From Rutstroemia sp. NJR-2017a BVV2 (Eukaryota > Ascomycota > Leotiomycetes > Helotiales > Rutstroemiaceae): 64,000 bases of DNA. The number at the start of each line of letters is the position of its first letter. The stretch's first letter is position 1. Shown one piece after another: positions 35,344 to 47,500 of this stretch. The DNA lies in assembly GCA_002946415.1 (NCBI GenBank), contig NJPS01000076.1, positions 1,364,001-1,428,000 on the forward strand, written 5' to 3'. The position numbers were made by a program, and so were the translations under genes. The notes beneath the pieces were generated by a model. That model was not told the origin of the DNA. It searched no databases and was given only the letters and a program-made list of their open reading frames with translations.

Positions 35344-35954
35344 ATTGAATCAATGAACAAGTGCGCCGATGTTGGTTTGACTGTAATCGCACTCGTTGGG
35401 AGGTGAAAGAGCCGTGGTCGAGACTCTGCGTTGCGACGGCGATAGATTGTGATGGATGGTGGATGATGGACAAGGCGAACAAGGCTTAACAATCTAATCG
35501 GTAGCTTTATTGGCAGCATAATTCGCCGCTAGTGGAGGCCACTTTATGAAATTTATGCAAATTATGAAATAACTACCGCTTATCATCCTGCGCCTTGTTG
35601 AATGTAAACATCAAAAAAGACGAAGGGGAAAGAGCTGTTCTGTCAACAGATTTCGATTTTACACCTTCGGTAATCTGTAGAATTTCTTCTATTAGAGCAA
35701 AAAGTCGAAGCAAATATTCCAGCCTACTCAAGAAATACTGCCGTCGAAAAGGACATTGATAGCTTTCTTCGACGTATTTACATTTTTTGCGCGCAACAGT
35801 TATTCGAGCCTCGCGATTCTTACCTCAGCCTCGCGGCACCCCTCCACGCGACTTCCGTCTTGCGAGAACAATAAACAGGCTTTTTACTCTCATGTCTCTG
35901 TGTTAAATCCTCCTGTCCTTGATTACTGTATGGGTGTATTGGCTCGCCACAGCC
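35344..35954. promoter_or_regulatory. Divergent promoter of YJU2 and CDC16
   Basis: 611 bp between the two start codons. It is AT-rich in the middle (about 35.5-35.7 kb). No TATA box in a clear position and no reading frame of its own. Confidence 0.5.
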
Positions 35955-38045
35955 ATGGAGAAGTTTCTGAGAGATTGGAGGCAGGATGCTCTGAACAAAC
36001 ACCAATACGATTCGGCCATATTCATTGGAGACAAATTGCTAGCCTTAACAAGTATGTACACGCCCACACCATGCTGCTTAAACATGTACGGCTTTGTGGC
36101 CTAACACCTATATAGAGAATGATAAAGATGCATTCTGGCTGGCGCAAGTCCATTTCTCTACTGGCAACTACACTCGAGCTCAAAGCTTCCTCTCCAAACA
36201 AGACCTAATAGCTCGAAACCCCTCCTGCAGATACCTTGCGGGACATTGCTTGATCAAACAATCAAGGTTTGAAGAGGCCTTAAACGTACTTGGAGACAAA
36301 AACCCAACACATCTTATATCGGGCAACACGAGACGGAAACTGCAACACACGAGAGGTCACACTCGAAATGGGTCAACCACACAGAGCAGCCGGCACGACA
36401 GACACGATCGAGAGACGAGGGAGGAGACAGCGCAGGATGAAGCTGCGAACATACGATTTGAAGCAGCAATGTGCTATTTGAGGGGACTTTGCTACGCAAA
36501 ACAGAATGCCTTCGACAGAGCGAAAGAATGCTACATGGATGCTGTACGAATAGACGTTCAGTGCTTCGAAGCTTTTGAGCAGCTGATGAAGAATTGTTTA
36601 ATGTCACCGGAAGATGAATGGAAATTCCTAGAGTCCTTAAACTTTGATTCAATATCTATTGCAGACGATACCTCATCCTCGCAAGAGGCGGCCGAATTCA
36701 CAAAAATGCTCTACACCACCCGATTATCGAAATATAAAAATCCTACGGCATTCACGACAGCTACAGAAACACTATCAACCCATTATAATCTTGCTACGAA
36801 TCCTGATCTCCTCCTTTCGAAAGCGGACCTGCTATTCACACAGTGCAAGTTCAAGGATGCGTTAACTATTACGAATTCCATTCTAGCGGACGACAAATAC
36901 AATTTCAGCATATACCCAATGCATTTGGCTTGCCTGTATGAGTTGCAGCTCAAGAATGCTCTTTTCCTAGTAAGCAATATCCTCCTGCTCTCCACTGCCT
37001 CGCACATCTAGCCTTTCATTAGCATAAGCTCCGTCCCCTGTGCGAAGCCAAAGCTCTGTAATATGCTAGTTTATTCCAGATTCGGATACCACTTACCTTG
37101 ACTCCCAAAGTATCTTCTAGTAACGCAATGCTAACACGGCCTTGGCAGATAGCACACGACTTAGCGGACAATCATCCAGAAGAGCCTTGTACATGGCTTG
37201 CAGTCGGAATCTACTACCTGGCGATCAACAAAGTTGCTGAAGCCCGGCGTTATTTCAGTAAGGCGAGTATGATGGACCCCCATTTCGGCCCAGCATGGAT
37301 AGGGTTCGCGCATACATTCGCAGCGGAAGGGGAGCACGATCAAGCTATATCAGCGTACTCCACGGCAGCACGGCTTTTCATGGGCACCCACCTACCTCAG
37401 CTCTTCCTAGGCATGCAAAATCACATGTTGAATAATATGACACTGGCTGAAGAATTTCTCAAAACCGCACATGAGCTCTGCAAAACAGATCCTCTCCTTC
37501 TGAACGAAATGGGTGTTGTATTCTACCATCAAGATCGTTTACAAGACGCCGTCAACGTCCTCACTCGCGCTCTTGAGATTGCGGAAGAGATAGACAGCGA
37601 CTCGCAAGCCTGGATTGCCACCCGCGCAAACCTGGGACATGCATATCGACGTCTCCATCAATACGATGCCGCTCTGGTGGAGTTTGACGAAGTTCTTCGA
37701 CAAGGCGGAAAGGATCCAGCAATTTTTTGTGCGAAAGGCTTGGTTTTGTTGGAGCAGAATCGAACTTATGAAGCAGTATTGGTTTTCCATGAAGCCCTGG
37801 CGATAAGTCCACAAGATGCTATTGCAACGGAATTACTGAATAAAGCGCTTGAGGAGACAGTTGGATTTGGTGTTAATGGGACGAGGGTGTTTGATGAAGA
37901 GGAGGAGGACATTGAGAAGGAGTTGACGGCGAGGAAGAATGAGATTTTGGGAACAAGTGGGAGGAGTAATAGGAAAGGAAAAGGAAAGGGTAGAGTAAGG
38001 ATTAGCGAGACGAATAGCTTGATGGATGTGAGCGACGGTGAGTAG
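35955..38045 (+). CDS. cdc16: Anaphase-promoting complex subunit Cdc16 (APC6/Cut9)
   Basis: Three exons: 35955-36051, 36116-36969 and 37149-38045, 615 residues. The protein is built of tetratricopeptide repeats. The opening (MEKFLRDWRQDAL, then FIGDKLLAL) and DAFWLAQVHFSTGNY, RYLAGHCL are typical, and a basic insertion lies at residues about 108-140. The C-terminal repeats include HPEEPCTWLAVGIYYL, RRYFSKASMMDPHFGPAWIG, LLNEMGVVFYH and ANLGHAYRRL. Cdc16 is a core scaffold of the APC/C ubiquitin ligase in the nucleus and is needed for metaphase-anaphase transition. The acidic/basic tail (EEEEDIEKEL, RKGKGKGR) probably is disordered. Intron 2 is 179 nt, longer than the others, but the flanking residues (NALFL-IAHDLADNHP) match the family directly, so no hidden exon is needed. 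Confidence 0.95.
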
Positions 38046-39099
38046 CGATGATGGTCAAGATAACGAGCCCAATGCATGGAATACTGGAGTTACTTTTGGG
38101 AGCGTGGTGGAAGCTGTCATTTCAATTTCTGGTCGGCATAAATGGCATAGATGGAATAAGGAAAACTGAATGCATTGTAGATGGCGTCTAGCATTTATCA
38201 GTGCTCAATAAGAACCATATCCGAAGATATATTATCTCTGCGCTCAATAACACTGTGATGTCCATATCGACGCTTGGACCCCCTTCACTAATTCTGGAGC
38301 AACCCGCGAACCTTGAAATTTCCCCCGATACCAAAAACAGCTCGACTTTCCCGACATCACATCAAGAAGTCGCACATGTACGACGACGGAACATTTACTC
38401 GTAGCACCTGCTTACCAGAAGTTCTGCGCCCCTTCAGACAGGCATGCCAACGAGTTTCTGAGACAAGAAAGAATCGGGGAAAAGAGTCGCATCGCACAGT
38501 TGTCAGTCATTCAAGTGAATTGATCATCAATCCAACAACGAAGCAACACACCGCTGCAAATATACATACCTTTTCCTTAACAACAGTTGCTTTTCAATCG
38601 TGCACTTTTCATTCGCTCATCTCTCCCTCCCGCCGTCCTCTTGCTTTGGTTATCTCTCCAATCATTTCATAAAGTAATCCTCCCCAAAACCTTATCATAT
38701 TATCTTGTGGGGTAAGATATCGGCAAGTGAGTTGGGAAGGGATAGGGATATGGTTCCTGAACTGCTCTGGAAACCGTTTCTTTATTGGTTCAAGTTACCT
38801 TGCTTGTTCCGATCACTTGGTAAGGAGATAGGAAGCTGTGGCGGAGGTTGCATGGGGCGTTGTTTGTGTATCCTACCGATTCCTACATTGCAAGATTTGC
38901 ATACAGCTACACTACATATGCATGTGCATGTGCAGGTGAGTGGATGGATAACCCCTCTTCTTGTCTTGGAGCTAGTGCAGAATTATATACATATATCTAT
39001 TTGTCGCTCCTATCAGGTATCTTCTTGATCGTCTCTTCTTTTCTTTTGGCGTAACTTACACGTTCTTTTCCCCATACCGTACGGAAAGACGTCTATCCA
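38046..39099. other. Intergenic between CDC16 and the permease
   Basis: Contains the CDC16 3' flank and the upstream region of the permease. No gene seen. Short CATGTGCATGTGCAGGT repeats occur at about 38.92 kb. Confidence 0.5.
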
Positions 39100-40825
39100 A
39101 TGAGTCTCGAATCGGAAACGCGCCAACATCAGCCGGCGATAGATGCCAAGCCAATTTCGAAGGAGAAAGGAATATCTTCAGATTCCTATCCGCCGGAATT
39201 GAATGAGGCAGATAACCTCGAAGCTCTAGGTTACACGTCCGAACTCAAGCGCAATAGATCGCTATTCACGCTTCTCTTCCAAACATTGGCTATTGCAGCT
39301 ATTCCTTATGGCGAAGGAGGGCCACTTATCAGTGCGATATATGGAGGTGGTCAGCTGTCGATTTTTGTTGGTTGGATTGTTGTGTTGGTGTTGGATGAAT
39401 GTGTCGCGTTGTCATTGAGTGAGCTTGCTTCGAGGTTCCCAACTTCGGCAGGTCCTTATTATTGGTCTTTCCAGGTGGGTATTCTTCTATTCTTCCAAGG
39501 GACAATGGCTTTATTGCGTTGGATATTGAGACATTCTTTCCGGTCACTGATACATATGACGTTTAGGTTGCAAGAAGACACAAAGTCGTGCTCTCGTTCA
39601 TCACTGGCTGGATATGGCTCATCGGAAACTGGACCATCACGTTATCCGTCAATTTCGGTTTCGCATCATTGATCTCCGCAACTGTCGCCATGTACCACCC
39701 TGACTTTGTAGCAAACGATTGGCAGCTCCTTCTCATTTTCTACGCCATATGTCTCATCACATTCGTCATCTGCACCTTCGGCAACCGATTCCTTCCAATG
39801 GTCGACACGATCTGCGCCGCCTGGACAGCCGTCAGCATCCTCATCATCCTAATCGCACTTTCCGTCTCCGCAAAAGAAGGTCGCCACAGCGCAAGCTATA
39901 CTCTCGGCCACTACGACACCAGTTTCTCCGGCTGGGGCGGCTTCACCTTCTTCATCGGGCTCCTCCCCGCCGCATACACCTTCTCCGCCATCGGCATGAT
40001 CTCCTCCATGGCCGAAGAAGTCGCGCACCCCTCCCTCCAAGTCCCCCAAGCCATGTCACTCTGCGTCCCCGTAGGTGGCACCGCAGGCCTCTTCTTCATC
40101 CTCCCCATCTGCGCCACCCTCCCCTCCCTCGACTCCATCATCGCCTCCCCCAACGGCCAAGCCCTCCCCTACATCTTCCACATGGTCATGGGCTCCCCCG
40201 GTGGCGGCCTTGGCCTCACTTTCCTCGTCCTCGCCATCACCATGTTCTGCTCCATCAGCATCACCGTCGCCGCCTCCCGCTGCACCTGGGCGTTTGCCCG
40301 CGACCGCGCAATCCCCTGCTCGCGCCTCTTTTCCGTCATCGATAAACGCCTCTCTGTACCAGTGCACTCCCTCTTGCTCGTCACTATTGTGCAGATGCTC
40401 CTCGGGCTCATCAATCTCGGCAGCACAAGCGCGTTCACGGCTTTCGTTTCCGTAGGTGTGATTGCGCTCGCTATCTCGTATGCGATCCCCATCGGCATTT
40501 CCCTCCTCTGGAACAAGCGCCACGAAGTCAATCGCGCGAGGTGGAACTGCGGGAGGGTGCTGGGGCCGCTTGTTAATGTCGTCGCGTTGGCGTGGATTGG
40601 CTTCGAAGTAGTGCTTTTTAGTATGCCGACAGCGTTGCCGGTTACGGTTGTGAGTATGAATTATGCGAGTGTGGTGTTGGTGGGATTTGGAGTTTTAGCT
40701 GCGGGGTGGTATGCGGTTTGGGCGAGGAAGGGTAAGTTGGTTTTGTACTGTGATTGGTGTAGGAATGGCATGATGCTGACTTTGGAATAGTTTATAAAGG
40801 ACCACCAGCTTCGGATGGATTGTGA
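39100..40825 (+). CDS. APC-superfamily amino acid/choline permease
   Basis: Three exons: 39100-39474, 39567-40731 and 40791-40825, 524 residues. A hydrophilic N-terminus of about 55 residues precedes about twelve membrane helices. Family marks include LEALGYTSELKRNRSLFTLL, YGGGQLSIFVGWIVV, ELASRFPTSAGPYYWSFQ and, later, GMISSMAEEVAHPS..VPQAM and AASRCTWAFARDRAIPCS. These are typical of the fungal Hnm1/Uga4 group (AA_permease_2), which imports choline, GABA or related amines. The substrate cannot be told from sequence. The last exon adds only VYKGPPASDGL. The second exon turns markedly GC-rich at third positions from about 39.75 kb, unlike its neighbours. A plasma-membrane location is expected. 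Confidence 0.9.
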
Positions 40826-41831
40826 TGGATGAGATGGAGTTTTGTTTTATATGGGCTTTTATCCGCTGTTTCCACGTATTTTATAGCGGTCAGTACACTA
40901 CGGCGTTTAGAGGAGGGTTAGGGAAAGAGTTCATGGTCGGTAAGCTGCCAATGCCTTCTAATAGGGGATGTGTATATAGGAAGTTTGCAGATAATCTACA
41001 CTTCGTGGATATTCACTTCGAATAAAAGCATTCCAGTGTGCTACACACAGCCCCACTCCCTCTATGCTATAGCTAACCGCTCCGATACCTCAACCAAAAG
41101 GTACCTAGTTCTAGAATAGGAATGATTCGTCGAGTTGCCCACTAGCATGTAGTCAAATCCGAAATAAAGACGACTAATTTCAAGACCAATACTATCCTTA
41201 CCATCAACCTTGCTCCCGAGAAATCTCATTCTTCAACCGAGAAGTAGCTCAATACCAAGCAAGGTGCTACTCAGGTAAGAAAGGGGAAGAGTCCGCTTTT
41301 ATATTGTAATGGTCAGGCAAATTTCTGGTTTCCTACACACACCTCTCGCCTTTACTTGTAGTTGAGGTCAGTATGGGCTGAAGTCTTAAAGCTATCAAAA
41401 AATACAAATCTTCGTCATGGCGAAGTGATGTGCGTCATTTACCGGCAAGTTCTAGGGACAGGATCCTTGTCACTGGTAACCTGCGACACGACGTGATGTT
41501 TGCATGCACATGCACCTCATGCATGTAAAAGGCAGTGGGCTACAGGGTATTGCTGGCCACCATATATCGAGTTAGCACTTTGAGTGGGCGGTATTTACGA
41601 TGGGCGTATGAATACATCCGATATGTATGCTTACGAGAGGCATAGCTCTGTGAGATATATGACAGGTTTACCCCATGCGATTTTGTTTTTGTTATAACTT
41701 TCACAGATCTTGCGACTGAATTTCGAAGCGTCTCCTTTCCCCGCGTGGCTACTTGTTCCAGGGGAGCTTATTTTTACCATCGGCTCAATTTTCTATCAAT
41801 CTTATTGATATTACTTCTCCAAGTTCGTACC
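40826..41831. other. Intergenic, no gene seen
   Basis: The 3' flank of the permease followed by AT-rich sequence. No frame with coding character was found. Confidence 0.5.
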
Positions 41832-42316
41832 ATGACCACATCCGGAGAGTATATGCCTTTTACGAATAGCGACTTGACGCTGGCCCCTTCTCTCGTGCCA
41901 CTTTTCGGTTATTTCACGCCCTCATGCTAACAAAGGAGTTTAGGTACACAACCGCAATTCCAACAAGTAATCAGCTCGATTATCGTTCTTGCTAAACCAC
42001 TCTCTACTATATCTTTAGATCTACTTCTAGGACTCCTAGAAGTTGTGCTGCAGCATCTCATCGGTATAACGATACGCTTATTCGGGTATACGCGTTACTG
42101 CTGTGTGCCATTGGCTGGCTGTTCTTGTCTGTGCTGTTCTATGTTGCATACAATATTCTTTTCGTTACTCGACAGCGACTCTTACCACCTTTGAGTACCC
42201 AGCCTCTAGATACAGGTGCTCATATATGGAGTGTTCCCGCTGCCTCCTCCGATGATAAATTAAAGGCAACTTCATCTGCGGTTACAGGAAGGAAGGATAG
42301 CAACCCTACTACATAG
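41832..42316 (+). CDS. Small single-helix membrane protein, unknown
   Basis: Three exons: 41832-41894, 41944-41966 and 42019-42316, 127 residues. Both introns are about 50 nt with GCTAAC and GCTAAA branch points and TTTAG acceptors, which makes the model attractive although the first donor (GTGCCA) is weak. The second exon is only 23 nt. The N-terminal half is polar. A strong membrane helix (LLLCAIGWLFLSVLFYVAYN) lies at about residues 52-71, followed by a basic stretch and a Ser/Thr-rich tail. I know no family for it. After the TAG stop the same frame stays open to 42544, which suggests either a shortened gene or another isoform. Confidence 0.5.
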
Positions 42317-42705
42317 TATCGTAGGTATACAAGGCCACATGTAGCTAGTCTGCTCCAGGAAAGTCCTGATTGTTCTTCGATTTCGATGGATTTTGATTCT
42401 ATAGAAAGATCTTGGAAAGAACGAGGTGCATCATTCAGACCCCGCGGGGTTTTCGTTGATAATCGAAAGCTCTTTAGACCTCGTTTCGAACCGATAAGTT
42501 CGCTAAGGGAAACTTGGTACATAGTTGGCTTTTCGCAGGAGTAGATAGACAAGTGCAGCTTCTTCACAGTATATACGGGCTCGAAGTATCCGCTTGCACA
42601 GGAAATGCACGACGGATTTCATTGATTGAGTTGATATTCACCACGCCAGTAAAGCGTTACCTCAGGTCACTCTCATAGTAAAAATTACCTTTTGCTAAAG
42701 CAGTC

Positions 42706-43443
42706 TTGAGAGCAATTGAGAGCAAAGATACAATCGGGTTTCTGGAATGTTATACCGAACATGCTGATTGGCGTGGTGATTGGCGTGGTGATTTTGCTGA
42801 ACTTATTGATGCCTGCCTCCGTATTCTCAACGATACAGGTACTGATTTGCAAGGTAATCTCCACGCTCTTTATATATTTGGAAGTGGAAGCACAGTCATG
42901 GTTGAAATCTCTGGAAAGCTGTATTCTTGGGCAGAGATTCTAAAGGATACACGGCAGTCGTTCACTCTAGCGGTTTTCACGGACACATATCTTCCGGCAA
43001 ACTCTGCATTGAATGGTAGAAGGTGGAGGGGTCAAGGCAATAGCGGTGAGAAACAGATTATATTGGAAACCAAGATTTGGTTTCCCGGTTCTTCTATTCC
43101 ACGAGGCCCCTCCATGTCAAGCGTGGAAGCGGTTGACAATCAGCATTGGGTGATTCCTCCAGATTTTGCAAAGAAACGCTTATTCTTCGACACCAACATC
43201 AGAATGAGAGGGCACTTAGAGATCATACGGGCCATACCCTATTCTGCTCACATTACATGGTACCCAAAGCAAGCCTTGATAGCAAGGTGGACTCACCGAA
43301 AGCAAATCGCAAGTTTGCTTCGATTTGTGGGACGGACTCCATTTTCTGAATGCCTGATTGAAGAGAAGGGGAAAATCCCTATCACCACATACATTTTTTC
43401 TGGACCGGAAGAGAAATCAGAGAAACATGAGAAGGCTGATTAG
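42706..43443 (+). CDS. Hypothetical protein, 5' end unresolved
   Basis: A frame of about 245 codons with coding-like composition but no ATG near its start. TTTTGCTAAAGCAG just upstream looks like a branch point and acceptor, so an unrecognised first exon is likely. The N-terminal part includes a 12-bp tandem duplication giving DWRGDWRGD. The middle contains HALYIFGSGSTVMVEISGKL, and the C-terminal end is Lys/Glu-rich (PEEKSEKHEKAD). No signal peptide or membrane helix is seen, and I do not recognise a domain. It lies 142 bp before the 3' end of the convergent Glu-rich gene. Confidence 0.5.
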   Translation: MRAIESKDTIGFLECYTEHADWRGDWRGDFAELIDACLRILNDTGTDLQGNLHALYIFGSGSTVMVEISGKLYSWAEILKDTRQSFTLAVFTDTYLPANSALNGRRWRGQGNSGEKQIILETKIWFPGSSIPRGPSMSSVEAVDNQHWVIPPDFAKKRLFFDTNIRMRGHLEIIRAIPYSAHITWYPKQALIARWTHRKQIASLLRFVGRTPFSECLIEEKGKIPITTYIFSGPEEKSEKHEKAD

Positions 43444-43584
43444 CTGAACCAGAGACAATTATCGTTTTTTCATAAGAGAAATGGGGTTGCCCTTACGTTG
43501 TAGAGAGAAGCAAGCACCTAAACTGTTAATATAACAATTCGCACAGGAGCCTTGTAAACACCCATCGAATGTTACACATTCTTT

Positions 43585-44136
43585 TCATGGTCCAGCAGGG
43601 CAAGTTATGTTGTCACAAAAATTGTAACGAGATATAGAGATTCCTCCTGGGGTTTGGAAAGGTGTGACGAATTGTTTGCGTTCTGTATTTGAAAGTCCAA
43701 CCCGAGGACGCTTGGATAATAAGTTCCTATTAGAGGATAGCTCTATCGATTTTCGCTTCTTTGATTCTTTTTCCGACGTATTAGCATCATCTGCAAAGTA
43801 TCCTTCAAAATCCCCGCAAAGCTCATGAGCTAGGTTATTGGTAACCTCAACAAATTCATGCTCTTTAAGTTCTGCCAACTCTCGAGCTTCATGTGGTTGC
43901 TGATTCTCACACTCCGCAACCTCTTGTTCTGCGGCCGTATGCTCTGCAACCTCTCGAGCTTCATATTGTTCGTGCTCCCCACGTTCAGCGGCTTCATAGG
44001 CTTCATATACTCTGCATTTCATAACTTCAGAGGTTTGATCTGTACTAGCAGTATTTTTCTGTACCTGGGATAATAAGGTCTTTGTCTTATTGTGACGATT
44101 TGCACCTACACGGCCGCTGGGCGCCTGAGATATCAC
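43585..44136 (-). CDS. Glu/Ala-rich hypothetical protein with nuclear-type basic motifs
   Basis: About 183 codons. The first half is a likely coiled coil with imperfect repeats of EAREVAEH/EARELAEL type. Then come KESKKRKSIE and LLSKRPRVGL, which look like nuclear localisation signals. The open frame begins without an ATG; GTG at 44136 is only the first possible codon. An ATG at about 44193 behind a TATATA element is in another frame and no intron joins them, so the 5' end is either mis-modelled or broken. The gene lies downstream of the NLR on the same strand, 413 bp away. Function unknown. Confidence 0.4.
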   Translation of the reverse strand: MISQAPSGRVGANRHNKTKTLLSQVQKNTASTDQTSEVMKCRVYEAYEAAERGEHEQYEAREVAEHTAAEQEVAECENQQPHEARELAELKEHEFVEVTNNLAHELCGDFEGYFADDANTSEKESKKRKSIELSSNRNLLSKRPRVGLSNTERKQFVTPFQTPGGISISRYNFCDNITCPAGP

Positions 44137-44219
44137 TCTGTATGCCTGCGTTCGAAGTTTCTAGAATTTTGTAGATTAAATTTATCTGACATTTCGGAAA
44201 TTGATATATAAACTTCATC

Positions 44220-44345
44220 TCCCCTGTTGAGGCGTATTGGGCCTATATAGGCCTGATAGGCCTAAAGGAAGTGGCTTAGCCCTGAAGGAAGGGATATTGC
44301 CTTCAGAAATAGGCCCATATATAGGCCAGTTGCCAACACTGTGGC
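44220..44345. repeat. GGCCTATATAGGCC palindromes, inverted copies
   Basis: GGGCCTATATAGGCC at about 44229 is a near-perfect palindrome and is followed by TGATAGGCCTAAAGG. About 75 bp further AGGCCCATATATAGGCC appears in inverted sense, then GAGGCCTATAAGG. The stretch lies between the Glu-rich gene and the NLR 3' end and could be the foot of an old terminal-repeat element. Confidence 0.55.
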
Positions 44346-44549
44346 GAGGCCTATAAGGTATAAATAAGCAGTCCTTTATCACTATAAAATAGGTAGAACA
44401 GTTAAATCAAGCACAAGTTACCCTTACTTTTAAATCTATTTGAGAGCTTACAGGCACTATATTATTAGTACCATCCCGAAGAACCTCCAAGATCCCCCAA
44501 GCTCCTCTTTATCAAAGTTATAAAAATAAATATAATATGAAGTAAATGA

Positions 44550-47500
44550 TTAATTAATATACTTTTGCAGCAACTTGACTACGGCCTCGTGCCCCTCCTT
44601 AGCTGCATATGATAATGGCGTTTGATCGTATTCGTCCTTTGAGTTAAGCTCGACTTTGCCAGTCGCGAGCAGCAGCTGGACTACGGCCTTATGCCCGTTC
44701 ACAGCTGCATATGATAGTGGCGTTCGATTGATATAGTCCTTTGAGTCAAGCTCGACATTGCCAGTCGCGAGCAGCAGCTGGACTATAGCCTCATACCCCC
44801 CCTCAGCTGCATATGATAGTGGTGTTCGATTATACCTGTCCGTTAAGTCAAGCTCGACTTTACCAGTCGTAAGTAGAAGCTGGACTACAGCTTCGTGCCC
44901 CTCCCTAGCTGCATATAATAGTGGTGTTCCATTGAAGTCGTCCTTTAAGTTAAGCTCGACTTTGCCAGTCGCGAGCAGCAGCTGGACTACGGCCTCGTGC
45001 CCCTCCATAGCTGCATATGATAGTGGCGTTCGATTGAATTTGTCCTTTGAGTCAGGCTCGACTTTGCCAGTCGCGAGCAGCAGCTGGACTACGGCCTCAT
45101 GCCCCTCCATAGCTGCACGTGATAGTGGTGTTTGATTCAAGCCGTCCTTTGAGTTAAGCTCGACTTTACCAGTCGCGAGCAGCAGCTGGACTATAGTCTT
45201 ATACCCCTTCTCAGCTGCACATGATAGTGGCGTTAGACCATAGTCGTTCTTTGAGTTAAGCTCGACTTTGCCAGTCGCGAGCAGCAGCTGGACTATAGCC
45301 TCATACCCCTTCTCAGCTGCATGTAATAGTGGCGTTCGATTGAAGTTTTCCTTTACGTTAAGCTCGACTTTGCCAGTCGCGAGCAGCAGCTGGACTACGG
45401 CCTCGTGCCCCTCCATAGCTGCATATGATAGTGGCGTTCGATTGAAGTCATCCTTTGAGTTAAGCTCGACTTTGCCAGTCGCGAGCAGCAGCTGGACTAC
45501 GGCCTCGTACCCCTTCTCAGCTGCATATGATAGTGGCGTTCGATTATAGTAGTCCTTTGAGTTAAGCTCGACTTTGCTAGTCGCGAGTAGTAGCTGGACT
45601 ACGCCCTTAAACCCGAAATACGACGCTATAATAAAGGAGCTAGCATATCGAGGAAATCGATATATCTCAGACCTATATATATTGGACCAGGCGTCGTACC
45701 GTTCCGATCCGGTCTCACAGAGACTCAGTGCTAATGCGGATATTTCCTTCTCGCTCCCTATACCCGTATCATGAAAATTCTGCGAGTTATAGTGCAAAGG
45801 CCAGTGTAAAGCGGTGTAGTAGAAAAAGGGATATTCTGGGTTATTGGTATGGAATGTATAGTCGCCTTGAACTAGCGTTGGGATATCCGGCAGTAGCAAA
45901 TAATAGAGACATGGTCGTAATATCGTACTGTGCGACTCTGGCATGTTCAAGCGCCCTTTCCACTTCCCTTGACGTTCAGGATGTAAAAGAAACCCCCTAG
46001 CTGTCTGGTGAATGAAAGACAGCTTTGAGTCATAGACATTGATGAAGAGGCCACAAAGATTTTTGACGGTGCTTTGGAAATTTTTGCTTGGCCACAGGCT
46101 TGACTGTAGTGCCGCGTACGACATGAATTGTTCCTTCTGTAAAGCTAATGTTAAGGCAATGTTAGCCTCGTCGAGTGTCAGTGGTTGTGCCGCTGCAAGG
46201 ATTATTTGAAGAAGAATTTCAGTATGCTTTTCATTTTTGCTTCTGCCCAAGATATTTTCGTATGCGTCAGATATCTCCGCCGGTAGCTCAGACAATAAGT
46301 TTTCTACGTCATACAGTCGGCCATACTTAGACGGACTCTGCTTAATAATGTCAATTGTGAGGTGGAGCCAGAGGTAGGTGCGATGATCCATGCTTTTCAG
46401 ACGCTCAGAAATCTTACGGCGGTCCTCATCGGCAAAATCACCCGCAATATCATCCATTCTGGCGTCAATGACTAAATTTATCTCTTGGTTAATTTCCTTG
46501 GACTTGTTGTCACCGTCAAATCGCAGATATGCGGTTGTATTAGAGAAATTTCTGAAAGATGCCTCGAGATCGTCATATGGGCGACTAGTGATAAGGAACT
46601 TGAGCTTCAAGCGACGGCTAGACTGGTCCTGCTTAAAATAGAACTCTTTAAGCTGGTTAGTTAATTGCAGCCTGCCGGCTGCATTACATTCGTCTAGAGC
46701 GTCGAGAACGCAAACAATTTCTCTTGTATCCAAGGATCTAGCGCAGTTTTCCAGGATTTGCCATAGCTCGGAGAAATTCAGTGTAAGCTTTCTGCCATGG
46801 TTCTGATAACTTTGTAGTGCATATCTGATTAGGCTGCCGGTAGGGTCTTGGGTGAAAAGTCGGTGGAGTATTGCACACAAGGCATTAGTGCTCTCCATAC
46901 GGCCTTCTTCTCCGTCCTTGAAAAAGAAGTGACAGACTGTTGAAGTTGTAACGTTTGTTGACAGCCGTCCCTCATCTATTAGAGCCCGCGATAAGACTGA
47001 TTTGCCGCAACCAGGGCCCGCGGAAACCCAGAGAAGACTGGAAATACCGCTGTCTCGCCAACCACGGAATCTGTCGTCGTCGAAGAACCACTCGCATGTG
47101 CCTGGCACCCTGGTTTCGTTGAAGTTTTTGTAGCCTTCATAGTCAGATGCGAGATCTCGAAGTAGATCTCTTTCCTCCTGCTTCTCATAGTTTCTCTGGG
47201 TCTGCTCTCTGCTTTCTTTGAGGATACGCCGAATTTCATCGAGGATGGTCCGCGACTCCTGCATCTCTTGTAGTTGGCTATCCCTATTTTTCCGCAGCTC
47301 CTCCTCTAGGAGAGGAGGGATGCAGTCACTGCACCCCTTGCTCAAGTCATTGACCATGCCCACTAAGCTAACCCAATCATTCTGACCGGTCACGTTTTGC
47401 CATGCACGGGAGAGTTGAGCGCTAGATAAATGGCATATGACCCTAGCCTGATATTCGATAACATGGGAATAAAGCTTGGCCAAAGGTTCGACGAGGTCTT

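Noticed and set aside
39719..40531. Long open frames on both strands inside the permease
   Set aside because: They are shadows caused by the high GC content of exon 2. They are His/Arg- or Glu/Gly-rich and contain no domain.
44758..45774. Plus-strand open frames with repeated VASSSWTTASCPS units
   Set aside because: They are the antisense of the ankyrin-coding repeats of the NLR and are open only because the repeat length is a multiple of three.
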